A stretch of DNA of 53,550 nucleotides from Candidatus Uhrbacteria bacterium (GCA_016188475.1 JACPHT010000009.1:1-53550), one strand, 5' to 3'; positions 1 to 9,857 are shown, numbered from the stretch's first letter. Numbers and translations: made by a program. The notes: generated from the letters alone by a model not told the origin.

Positions 1-22
1 AAGCCACCTGCGTGGCTTGCGT

Positions 23-117
23 CGAGACTCGAACGCCGGAGCCATATGCCGTCAGCAGACGGTATGGCGAGGCGGTGTCCAGCCCGAGCCACTGCAGTGG
101 CGAGAGGCGCGGGCGAG
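23..117. other. Possible structured RNA / cruciform with a tRNA 3'-end-like tail
   Basis: CGAGACTCG (about 24-33) pairs with CGAGTCTCG (about 109-117) and encloses hairpins CCATATGCCGTC/GACGGTATGG and GCCACTGCAGTGGC; followed by GTCTGCCGCTCCA and a terminator. Confidence 0.35.
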
Positions 118-133
118 TCTCGTCTGCCGCTCC

Positions 134-169
134 AACAAAAATCCCCGGAACAAGCCGGGGGTTTTTGTT
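134..169. terminator. Bidirectional intrinsic terminator
   Basis: AACAAAAATCCCCGG-aacaag-CCGGGGGTTTTTGTT. Confidence 0.75.
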
Positions 170-464
170 AGGCGAATCCGTACGTTTGTTCGAGTCGTTC
201 AATGCGTTCTCCCAATCTTTGTCGCTGGGCTGTCGCCGCGCTAAACTCTTCGTCCATTTTTTTCATCATGCGAGCTATTGCGTCTCCATTTGAATAGGCC
301 ATTTCTTTCAATTCATCAAACCGTTTATCAGCCTGTTCAAACCTTTGATCCATTTGTTCTTGCATATTCTGAAAGCTCGTCGCTGTTGCCAATGCAAAAC
401 CTTCAAGCCGTTCATCAAGCTCGATAATATGCGAATTCAATATATCAATGTTAACTATTTGCAT
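168..464 (-). CDS. Small predicted coiled-coil hypothetical protein (98 aa)
   Basis: ORF with heptad-like pattern (MQEQMDQRFEQADKRFDELKEM), ends at a terminator. Confidence 0.7.
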   Translation of the reverse strand: MQIVNIDILNSHIIELDERLEGFALATATSFQNMQEQMDQRFEQADKRFDELKEMAYSNGDAIARMMKKMDEEFSAATAQRQRLGERIERLEQTYGFA

Positions 465-476
465 ATCTATATTATA

Positions 477-704
477 TCACACAGAAATTTGACTTGTCCG
501 TGCCTGTGGATTTTTTTCTCGAGCATGTTTGAATGCCCACGATGCCCCTGATTTACTGCCGACTTTGTATTGTTCTTTTGCAACTTGGACAGCAAAATCT
601 CTAAATTGATTTGATTGTGCATCATCGAGACCGAATTTTTCAGCAAGATCACTCACACGATCATTCAGTATTCGAAACCAATTCGTTTTTTGTGTTTCTG
701 ACAT
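477..704 (-). CDS. Hypothetical protein (75 aa)
   Basis: ORF, plausible composition, co-directional with neighbours. Confidence 0.5.
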   Translation of the reverse strand: MSETQKTNWFRILNDRVSDLAEKFGLDDAQSNQFRDFAVQVAKEQYKVGSKSGASWAFKHAREKNPQARTSQISV

Positions 705-790
705 ATGGGTAACTTGTTAATAGTTCAATGAAATGTTCTGCCAAAAGGCAGGAAACTGCTGACGAGACTCCATATATAAACGCTTTGCGT

Positions 791-3040
791 TCAATTGACG
801 TTTTCAGTTGTGAGCTCGATATGGTGATCGGTTGCATATGTGATTTTCTGTTTACGAATCAAGTGACGAACAACGAATGCGACCATTACAATACCGGAAC
901 TTGCGGTGAGTAGTAGTGCCATGTTTTGATCTGATTTATTTTGCGCATTTTTTCCACTGTCAAGTGTTCCTGCGACCAGTGGATCAACTGGCGATGACAA
1001 GACAACCAAATCATCTTGTGAACGCGGCGATAATTTAAGTCCGCCAGTTGTTGGCCGAACAATTCCTGAAACTTTAAGCGATGTTCCGGGCATGAGTGTT
1101 GTTGTGTCAATTCCACTTTGAACCGCGATTGCAACATCAAGTGTCAGTCCATCTTTTTCAATCTGAAGTTTATCCGCTGAAACAGATTTTACAATTCCAA
1201 TAACTGTAAATAACTCACCCGTATCTTCAGTTTTTAATTCCGCCATTTCAGAGTTTTTTGGTTCAAGAACAACTGTTTCTGATGTTGGTTCAATTATTCC
1301 TGTTTTTGTAATTTTAACTCTTCGTTCAGTTCCATTCGTGCTCATTTCGCCACTTACAACTATTTTTTGTCCAACTTTTAGTTCAGGAAACAACGCGTCG
1401 TATTTGTAGACTTGAATTCCAGATTCGTTGTCTTGAATATAGAAGAATTGTTTTCCAAGAATCCCAGGAAGAACGTTTACTGTTCCAGAGATTTGAATTG
1501 TTGCTAGGTCTGGTAGATTTTTTGCTTGTGATATTGTTAAGTATTGTTGTGTCTGATTTGAAGGTGCTGTTGTTTCAGAGCTGCTCGTGTTTGCTGGATT
1601 TGACTGATTTGTTGACTTTGTTTCTGCGATTGTTGTTTGAGTTGTCGAAACAGTTTCTGGTTCATTTGTCGAAGTTTCTGACGACCATACCCAAACGCCA
1701 TCAATCCATTTATACACTTCCCCATTTGGTGCGCTTTCATAAATTACATTATCAATAAGTGAATCATTTGGTGCGAAAAGAGAAATTTCTTCCGTATCAT
1801 TATTAAGCGTGATGTTTGTTTGTGCTCGTTTAACTTCTGTTTGATAATTCGGTGCAAGAACAAGGTCGTCAGCGAACACATATGTTTTTCCAGATGCGTC
1901 TTTTAGCGACCAGTTTTTCAAATTAACATCTTGTGTCCCTGTATTTTTTATTTCAATATATTCTTCGTCAGCGTCGTTGCCAATTGTGTTTGGATACAAA
2001 GCAGAAATTCGAAGTGTTGTTGGTTCTGGTTGCGTTTCTATTTCAACAGTTTGTGTATTGATTGGATCTGGAAGCGTGAAGACGACTTCAGGGTTTGGGT
2101 TTGATTGAACATTTGGCTCTAGATTGGGAGTGACCGTTTCGATTATTAACGCTTTGGGTGGCCAGCTCCAAACTCCATTAGTCCATTTATATACTTCGCC
2201 GTTTGGTGCATTTTCATAAATCACGTTATCAATAAGTGAGTTGTCTGGTGTGAAAAGAGAGATTTCATCTTTGTCATTATTAAGTGCAATATTTGTTTGT
2301 GTACGCTTGAGTTCTGTTTGAAGTCCAGGACCAAGAAGAAAATCGGTTTCAAATTTAAATGTTTTTCCAGAAGCGTCTTTGAGTGACCAATCTTTCAGGT
2401 TCACATCTTGTGTTCCTGTGTTTGCGATTGTAATGAATTCTTCTTCAGCATCATTTCCAGTTGTGTTTGGATAGAGTGATGTGATTTTAAGTGTTTTAGG
2501 AGTGGGTTGTGAAACAGCTTGAGCTGGTTGCACTGCAGAAGTTGTTATTTGCGTTATTGTTTGGGTTGGTATCGATGTTGTTGGAGTGGGTTGTAAAACA
2601 TTTTGTATTGGTTCTTGATTTGTTTGAATCGTTTGTGTCGTGACTTGTGTTGAAGATGAAATTGTTTGAGCAGGTTGTGGAGTTTCTAATCCGCTTCCTG
2701 TTCCAGTTGAGGTTCCTGTGTTATCAACTGTTCCAGTTCCCGAAGTTCCTCCAGACTGAAGTGCTGAAGCGATGTCCTGGTTTGGCTGAACTGGTTTTTG
2801 GGATAAAAATGCGAATATGTTCTCTGGAATTTGTGCATAAGAAAATGAAGATAGAATTGTTTTAAGGATAGGATCTGTTTCCGGATCATTGGAAACGCAT
2901 ATGAGGATTTGTTCTTGCGAATATTCTGTTGTGCTTGTAAATACAACTGTGGCTTGTGGAGGCTCTGTCGCGGCGCGAGCATTCAGACCAAATCCAAAGA
3001 GACTCGCGACAATAAGTGACAAACTTAAAAATCGTTTCAT
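791..3040 (-). CDS. Surface protein with two lamin-tail-like domains, an OB-fold-like region and a C-terminal TM helix
   Basis: Signal peptide; two copies of LRISALYPNTxGNDAxEEYIxIxNTGTQDVNLKxWSLKDASGKT; C-terminal hydrophobic segment. Confidence 0.85.
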   Translation of the reverse strand: MKRFLSLSLIVASLFGFGLNARAATEPPQATVVFTSTTEYSQEQILICVSNDPETDPILKTILSSFSYAQIPENIFAFLSQKPVQPNQDIASALQSGGTSGTGTVDNTGTSTGTGSGLETPQPAQTISSSTQVTTQTIQTNQEPIQNVLQPTPTTSIPTQTITQITTSAVQPAQAVSQPTPKTLKITSLYPNTTGNDAEEEFITIANTGTQDVNLKDWSLKDASGKTFKFETDFLLGPGLQTELKRTQTNIALNNDKDEISLFTPDNSLIDNVIYENAPNGEVYKWTNGVWSWPPKALIIETVTPNLEPNVQSNPNPEVVFTLPDPINTQTVEIETQPEPTTLRISALYPNTIGNDADEEYIEIKNTGTQDVNLKNWSLKDASGKTYVFADDLVLAPNYQTEVKRAQTNITLNNDTEEISLFAPNDSLIDNVIYESAPNGEVYKWIDGVWVWSSETSTNEPETVSTTQTTIAETKSTNQSNPANTSSSETTAPSNQTQQYLTISQAKNLPDLATIQISGTVNVLPGILGKQFFYIQDNESGIQVYKYDALFPELKVGQKIVVSGEMSTNGTERRVKITKTGIIEPTSETVVLEPKNSEMAELKTEDTGELFTVIGIVKSVSADKLQIEKDGLTLDVAIAVQSGIDTTTLMPGTSLKVSGIVRPTTGGLKLSPRSQDDLVVLSSPVDPLVAGTLDSGKNAQNKSDQNMALLLTASSGIVMVAFVVRHLIRKQKITYATDHHIELTTENVN

Positions 3041-3152
3041 AGTGTGATGAAGTTAGTTTGTGAGAACTTCCGCGGAAGAAAAAAGATCCCCCAAACCATT
3101 TAGGCAAGGAGGATCTTTAATGATTTCATTACAACATCTTTTTTTGATTTCG

Positions 3153-3605
3153 TCAAGAGGTTTGTGTGGATATATTTTCAAAATCTTTTATAAATTTTGT
3201 GAATGTGAAATGAAAACCAGTGTGAAGCGGCTTTGGTAATTGATCCAACGCAAACCATTCAAGCTCTTCGATTTTTTCCGGCTCGTTGTTTTTAACTTCT
3301 TCAGGATTAACCAAAATAAAAAATGGGATCGCAATCCAATGTGTTTTGCATCCGTCTAGTTCACGGAAAATTGAATGAGCAGGAAGACGTTTTTGAATTA
3401 CACCTTTACATCCATACTCTTCTTCCACTTCCTTTAAGACATTTTCTTCCGGTGTGAGTCCGAATTCTAATTGGCCAGAACCCGGATCCCATTTTCCGTG
3501 TTCGTCGCGACAGTTTTTACTTCGTTTGTGAAACAAAAAATGGCCTTTGCCATCATTGCAGTAAAATGGAGTTGAAATGCCAATATAGTCAATTCCAGGT
3601 TTCAT
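3153..3605 (-). CDS. NUDIX hydrolase
   Basis: NUDIX-like GxLEFGLTPEENVLKEVEEEYG; start set at MKPGIDY because the upstream ORF extension is translated tRNA-Leu. Confidence 0.85.
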   Translation of the reverse strand: MKPGIDYIGISTPFYCNDGKGHFLFHKRSKNCRDEHGKWDPGSGQLEFGLTPEENVLKEVEEEYGCKGVIQKRLPAHSIFRELDGCKTHWIAIPFFILVNPEEVKNNEPEKIEELEWFALDQLPKPLHTGFHFTFTKFIKDFENISTQTS

Positions 3606-3631
3606 ATTCTTAATTCCGAACAAGTTCCATT

Positions 3632-3716
3632 TGGTGCCGGGGAGAGGACTCGAACCTCCATACCTTGCGGTACCAGCTCCTAAGGCTGGCGCGTCTACCA
3701 ATTTCGCCACCCCGGC
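3632..3716 (-). tRNA. tRNA-Leu (UAG)
   Basis: GCCGGGG acceptor, anticodon loop CTTAGGA, long variable arm, GGTTCGAGTCC T-arm, encoded CCA. Confidence 0.95.
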
Positions 3717-3819
3717 GCGTTCATACAATAAATCATCTATTCAAACTATTCAAATAATCGGATTGATTTAACACGTGATCTTGAAGGAATATCAACTATT
3801 TGCTAGACTCCTTCCATCT

Positions 3820-4425
3820 ATGCGGATCATATTGGTTCACGGATTTAATGCCTCTCCTCAAATGAACTTTCATCCATGGCTTGCTAGCGAACTTCGCGAG
3901 CGTGGTTTTGAGGTTGTCACACCAACTCTTCCACTTGCCGCAAGTGAGGAATTGAACTTGCCAAATATCGTTGAGGAAATGAAACGACAGGTTGGGTATC
4001 TCAAAAGTGATGATATTTTGCTTGGTCATTCACTTGGAGCGTTTATTGTTTTGCAATATCTTGAAGCAGTTGAAATGACAGAAACTCCACGAGCCGTGAT
4101 AATGGTTGCCGCGCCGCTAAAAGTTTCTCGTCCAGAATTAAGTCGTTTGTTTTTGGCTGATCTTGATGCTGATGTTTTGATGTGGAAGTCGAGAGAGTTT
4201 GTTGTTGTTCACGCAAAAGACGACACAATGGTTCCGTTTGAACACGGACAAAAACTTGCTCAAATGTTTAAGGCCAGACTTGTTGAGACAAACGATGGAG
4301 GGCATTTTATTGGAGAACAGTATCCAGTCCTTGTTGAGACAGTGGAAGACATTGCAAAACAGCCGTTTGAGTTCACCCCAGGCCAAAATCTTAGAGATGA
4401 TTTTGCCCACAGTTTGTACCCTTGA
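3820..4425 (+). CDS. Alpha/beta hydrolase, RBBP9/YdeN-like
   Basis: MRIILVHGFNASPQMNFHPWLASELRERGFEV; nucleophile elbow GHSLG; C-terminal GGHF. Confidence 0.8.
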   Translation: MRIILVHGFNASPQMNFHPWLASELRERGFEVVTPTLPLAASEELNLPNIVEEMKRQVGYLKSDDILLGHSLGAFIVLQYLEAVEMTETPRAVIMVAAPLKVSRPELSRLFLADLDADVLMWKSREFVVVHAKDDTMVPFEHGQKLAQMFKARLVETNDGGHFIGEQYPVLVETVEDIAKQPFEFTPGQNLRDDFAHSLYP

Positions 4426-4450
4426 CAGTCTTTGCTTACTCCTTTATTAT
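4422..4450 (+). promoter_or_regulatory. Sigma70-type promoter of the 23S-5S operon
   Basis: TTGACA, 17-nt spacer, TATTAT. Confidence 0.75.
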
Positions 4451-4635
4451 TGCGATGACTTTTAAGGATACGTTTTTGCCTCTTTGTCCCAAGAATTGAA
4501 GACTTGCAAAAATTACCCATTTTGCAGTATTTCAGAGGGATGGAGGGAGGTAAAAGCTCATGGAGAAACGCAACTATGATGAATAAAAATTCACCATCTG
4601 CATAAAACGCGATCCAACGCCTTAGTTTGAGTATA

Positions 4636-4665
4636 GCGAGATCGCCGAAGCGGGCGATTTTTTGT
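4636..4665 (+). terminator. Terminator-like hairpin in the rRNA leader
   Basis: GATCGCC-gaag-CGGGCGATTTTTT between promoter and 23S. Confidence 0.45.
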
Positions 4666-4803
4666 TCTTGGGAATAGAGACGCGTTAAACAACGAAACTC
4701 TGTTCCGAAGAATTGTGCAGTTAAAAAGATCGGACAGGAGTTCATTACAACTGAACATAGATATGTAAAGAGAACCATGGGCAACCATTTCCGAATGGAA
4801 AGG

Positions 4804-4919
4804 GCTTACGAATTTGTGGTCAGTTTGAATGCGCGGGGAAGTTTGCGCGAGACGTACTAAAATGTACGGTGAGCGCAAACAGGGGCCCTGTAAATTCAAA
4901 ATGGACCAAATTCGTAAGC
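4804..4919 (+). other. Long 5' leader hairpin with conserved internal domain (rRNA-flanking element 1)
   Basis: GCTTACGAATTTGTGGTCAGTTTGAAT pairs with ATTCAAAATGGACCAAATTCGTAAGC; loop shares sequence with 9889-9952. Confidence 0.75.
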
Positions 4920-5593
4920 ACTTCGAATTCTTGAATGGTTGCAGAGCATCTAAGAGCATACGGAGGATGGCTAGACAGAACGTGCCGATGAAGGACGTAG
5001 CAGCCTGCGATAAGCTTCGGGGAGGTGGCAAGCAACCTTTGATCCGAAGATGTCCGAACGGGGAAACCCAATGCGGGGAATGCCGCATTGTTCGTTGCTG
5101 AATTCATAGGCAACGGAAGGGCACCTGGGGAAGTGAAACATCTCAGTACCCAGAGGAAAATAAAAAATATTATTCGCTTTACGTTTTCACGCTTGACCGG
5201 CTCAGTCGGTCACACACGTCGCGTGAGAACGAAAAGCGAATCCATTCCCTAAGTAGCGGCGAGCGAAAAGGGAACAGTCCAAACCATGATCGTGAAATCA
5301 TTGTGATCATAATGACGCAAGTCAAAGTGTGAATGGTGATGAAAGATGGAAGTCGTTGCGATCGTCGGTGTTGTAAGATGGTTATGTCGTTTTCTTCCAA
5401 AAACGGATTGTATTGATGATTTATAGCGAAAGCGACTGGAACGTCGCACCAAAGAAGGTGAAAGTCCTGTACGCGAAATAAACTCATCACACAATTATAA
5501 TCATTCTTGAGTACTACGAGGCTCGTGAAACCTTGTAGGAACCTGCCGGGACTATCTGGCAAGACTAAATACACGTTCTGATCGATAGTGAAC

Positions 5594-5627
<34 letters not shown>

Positions 5628-7226
5628 AAGGGGAATGAAATAGTTTCTGAAACCGTATGCTTACAAGGAGTCAGAGCCCCGCACCTTTCCTACCAACCAA
5701 AGGACATTCAGTCCAGCAGGGAGGGGGACGAAGTCGGCTTCGCCTTCCATAATCACCAGGCCTAGAGGTCGGTGGTTGGGAAAGGTGCGGGGTGATGGCG
5801 TTCCTATTGAAGAATGAGCCAACGAGTGTGTTGTGCGTCGCTGGTTAAGTCCTCCGGGACGGAGCCATAGTGAAAGCGAGCGTTAACCCGCGTTATCTTT
5901 CTTTTTCCTCGGCCCACCGTTGCGGTTTTCGCAACGCGTCGAGGAGAAAGATAGAAAGTGACGCGCACACGACCCGAAACCGGGTGACCTATCCATGTGC
6001 AGGGTGAAGCGGACGTAACAGTCCGTGGAGGCCCGAACCCACGTGCTGTGCAAAACACGGGGATGACATGTGGATAGCGGTGAAATTCCAATCGAACTCG
6101 GTAATAGCTGGTTCTCCCCGAGATAGCTTTAGGGCTAGCGTCGGTTAATAACACATAGGGGGTAGAGCACTGAAAGGGCTTTGCGGCTTCGGCTAGCGAG
6201 CCTTACCAAACTCCGAATACCTATGTGTGTTCCCGGCAGTCAGACGATGGGGGCTAAGCTCCATCCGTCAAAAGGGTAACAGCCCAGATCTCAAACTAAG
6301 GCCCCTAAATCGCCATTAAGTGTGAAAGGTAGTAGGAAGGCTTAAACAACCAGGAAGTTGGCTTAGAAGCAGCCACCTTTTAAAGATAGCGTAACAGCTC
6401 ACTGGTCAAGCTTTCCTGCGCCGAAAATGTACCGGGGCTAAATGGCGTGCCGAAGTTGAGGGTTTTTGGTCTTCGGACCAGAAGCGGTAGGGGAGCATTT
6501 GCATTGCGATGAAGCTGATGGGTGACCATTGGTGGAGCGATGCGAAGGGAGAATGTTGGCATGAGTAGCAAAAAGACGGGTGAAAATCCCGTCCGCCGCA
6601 AACTTAAGGTTTCCTGGGCAACGCGAATCGTCCCAGGGTGAGTCGGGAGCTAAGGCGAGGCCGAAAGGCGTAGTCGATGCACAGCAGGTTAATATTCCTG
6701 CACTTTTTTTCAGACCGATGCGGGGACGCTTTCTAAAGTTTCCCGCGTTCTATGGCTATGACGTTGTGGATGTTTTTGCGCCTGGCAGGTAAATCCACCA
6801 GGCTGGGATCAAACCCGAGCATGAATATCACCGCAAGTTTGCTCTTACGAGCAGACAAGGGGAAAGGACAGAGAGCCGAGAAAAGCCGCTAGGATTATCT
6901 GAAAAAGACCCGTACCGTAAACCGACACAGGTGAGTGGGCACGAAATGTGCTAAGGCGTACGAGAGAACAATCGTTTAGGAACTCGGCAAATAAGCGGCC
7001 GTAACTTCGGGATAAGGCCTGGTTGCTCCCGGGAGGGAGTGACCCGCAGCGAAAGACTTCAACCGACTGTTTACCAAAAACACAGGTCCCTGCTAAACCG
7101 AAAGGTGATGTATAGGGGCTGATGCCTGGCCAGTGTCCGAACGTTAAGGGAGGGGGTTAACCGCAAGGTGAAGCCTCTAACTGAAGCGCGGATGAACGCC
7201 GGCGATAACTATAATCGTCCTAAGGT

Positions 7227-7558
7227 GAACAAAAGCTGCCTTAGTGAGGAGAAAGACCTCTGTTCGAACTTCATTTGCCGTTGAAGATGTAGAATAAAAA
7301 TTTGGCTATATGCTGGAAACTCTGACAAACGTCAGACGATCAGCAGGAAAGACCCTGAGATAAATCGAAGGGAATCCTCAGAGACTACACGCCAAAACAG
7401 CAGAAATAAGAGATCGGAGATCAGAGTTCAGAGTTATTTTCTGACTTCTGACCTCCGATATCTGACTTCTGTTTGTAAGATATAGTCCGATCTGCATGGT
7501 GACATGCAGGAGTCGATGAACTTGGTCGACCATCCATTCAAATTGGAGAACAACAATA
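7227..7558 (+). other. Group I intron 1 of 23S rRNA (insertion near E. coli position 1931)
   Basis: 5' exon CCTAAGGT; IGS GCCTTAG pairs with CTAAGGT giving U.G at the splice site; core AATTTGGCTATATGCTGGAAACTC, CCTCAGAGACTACACGCC, AAGATATAGTCC; 3' exon AGCGAAATTCC. Confidence 0.85.
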
Positions 7559-8099
7559 AGCGAAATTCCTTGACGGGTAAGTTCCGTCCTGCACGAATGG
7601 CATAACGAGTTGAAGACTCTCTCAACGATTGGCTCGGCGAAATTGCAGTGTGAGTGAAGATGCTCACTTCCCGTGGCAAGACGAAAAGACCCCATGAAGC
7701 TTTACTACAACTTGGTCTTGGGTTCATGTTCCGTATGTTCAGCGTAGGTGGGAGCCTTCGGGCGCCAATGAGACACCACCCTTATGCTACGTGAATTCTA
7801 ACCACTCTCCATGAAACTGGAGAGAGGGACATGATCTGGTGGGTAGTTTACCTGGGGCGGGTGCCTCCCAAAATGTAACGGAGGCGTTTACTAAGGTCGG
7901 CTTAGCGCGGATGGAAATCGCGCTGGACGTGCAAACGCAGAAGCCGGCTCTACTGCAAGACTGACAAGTCGCGCAGTCGCGAAAGCGGAAGTTAGTGATC
8001 CGACCGTACGAAATAGGACGGCGGGAGCTCAACGGATAAAAGCTACTCTGGGGATAACAGGCTAGTCTCCCCCAAGCGTCCACAGCGACGGGGAGGTTC

Positions 8100-8130
<31 letters not shown>

Positions 8131-8139
8131 AGCTGGAGA

Positions 8140-8900
8140 AAACACAACTTCTCTCCTCGAGAGAAATCTCGAGGTAATAGACGAGTCCAAAACGGGGAAG
8201 GCCTTCAAGATCGGGATATGTATTGCGTACAATGCAGGTCCCAGGTATTATTGAACAATCTATGAAGGTTCATCCCGTAGGAAAGAAACTATCTGAAGTT
8301 GAACGTGCGTATATCGCAGGATTTCTTGACGCCGATGGTTGTATTATGGCGACCATCGAACCACATAAGGAAAAGCGATATAAGTTTCGGGTTCGAATTA
8401 CACTAAAGATCACACAAACAAACAGAAAAATAATTGATTGGTTTCATAAGAAGTTAAAAGTTGGAACAGTATCAATTAATCGCTCTACGTTTAATTGGAT
8501 TACACGTGATCAGGAAATGGTTTATGAGATTCTTGAAAACATTAAACCATTTCTGAAAGTAAAAAGAACCCAAGCACAATACGCGCAAAAGATTATTTCG
8601 ACATCAGTGAATTATAAAAAGGATCTTTTGCAAGTTGCGCGTTTGGCAGATGCATTGTCTAGATTAAACGTCAGATCCAAAAATCGACGGAAAAATTATA
8701 TAACAATGATCCAAGATAGTTTCTCCTCTAACGACTGATCGCTACTTTTTTTGGAAGTAGCGTGAGATAGACGTTTATCTCTTTTTGAAGAGAAATTTAA
8801 GACGCTATCATACGGCTCGCACCTCACGTTCATTTGGTGACAAATGAACTACGGTGAAGGGATAGTCTGATACCTGTCGTAAGACAGGAAAACACTCGTG
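8140..8900 (+). other. Group I-like intron 2 of 23S rRNA (helix 91 region) containing a homing endonuclease ORF
   Basis: Removal restores CTGGAGA/AGGTTCCAAGGG; TCTCC can pair with 5' exon GGAGA; GGATAGTCTGATACC resembles a P7 strand; ends in G; contains LAGLIDADG ORF. Confidence 0.8.
8232..8738 (+). CDS. LAGLIDADG homing endonuclease
   Basis: EVERAYIAGFLDADGCIMA motif; ORF lies within the 23S intron. Confidence 0.9.
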   Translation: MQVPGIIEQSMKVHPVGKKLSEVERAYIAGFLDADGCIMATIEPHKEKRYKFRVRITLKITQTNRKIIDWFHKKLKVGTVSINRSTFNWITRDQEMVYEILENIKPFLKVKRTQAQYAQKIISTSVNYKKDLLQVARLADALSRLNVRSKNRRKNYITMIQDSFSSND

Positions 8901-8927
8901 AGGTTCCAAGGGTTTGGCTGTTCGCCA

Positions 8928-8971
<44 letters not shown>

Positions 8972-9354
8972 AAAAATAACGACTGTTTTGAATGGGAATT
9001 TTCGTCTATAAATAAATTCAGTTGAAAGACTGAAAGACCGTGCTGTCATTAAATTTGGCTATTTGCTGGAAACTCTGATATCTCCGATCGGAGAAATAGG
9101 GGATTGATGAATCTCACACTACGTTGTAAAATAGTTGTATAAGTAACGTAATAAAGTGTTGAGTGCAGACAACCAGCAGGGAAGGCTTTGTCATAAACAA
9201 AGAACCCTCAGAGACTATACGCCGAACATCGGAATGAGAAATCTTCCGTAAAGATATAGTCCGAACTACATGGCGACATGTAGACCCTAAGAGAAATCAA
9301 AGGGCGCCGCAGTGCAAAACAGATTTAAGATGCGGTTTGCAAAGTAACAAAACG
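8972..9354 (+). other. Group I intron 3 of 23S rRNA (I-CreI-like site, near E. coli position 2593)
   Basis: 5' exon CGTCGTGAGACAGT, 3' exon TCGGTCTCC; core AAATTTGGCTATTTGCTGGAAACTCTGA, CCTCAGAGACTATACGCC, AAGATATAGTCC; ends in G. Confidence 0.9.
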
Positions 9355-9397
9355 TCGGTCTCCTATCTGCCATGGGCAACGAAGATTGAAGGAATCC

Positions 9398-9439
<42 letters not shown>

Positions 9440-9857
9440 ACCAGTTGTTCTGCCAAGAGCATTGCTGGGTAGCTACGTTCGGTGCGGATAAACGCTGAAA
9501 GCATCTAAGCGTGAAGTCGCTCCTAAGATTAGTCTTCATTAAGACCCCTTCGAGACCAGAAGGTTGATAGGCCATACGTGAAAGCGCCGTAAGGCGTTGA
9601 GCGGAGTGGTACTAATAGGTCAAGCTCTGCAACCATTCAAGTATTTGATCTCAAAATTGGCGCATTTTCGGCTTGCGGCTTTGCGCGTTGCTTCACCGAC
9701 CGGTTTAGGTCGGCTCAGCATCGTGCTCGCCGCGCACCGAAACTGCATCCAATTTTGAGCCAAATATAGAATGTGAACCAAATCCACTCGACGTGTTTCG
9801 CGTCGAGTGGCTCATCGGTTTTCTTTACATAATATCTATAAGTGAACTCAAAAGACA

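Noticed and set aside
3606-3728. N-terminal extension of the NUDIX ORF (MYERAGVAKLVDAPALGAGTARYGGSSPLPG...)
   Set aside because: It is the translation of tRNA-Leu and spacer; start moved to 3605
4422-4930. A 16S rRNA gene upstream of 23S
   Set aside because: No 16S conserved sequence seen; only leader and hairpins
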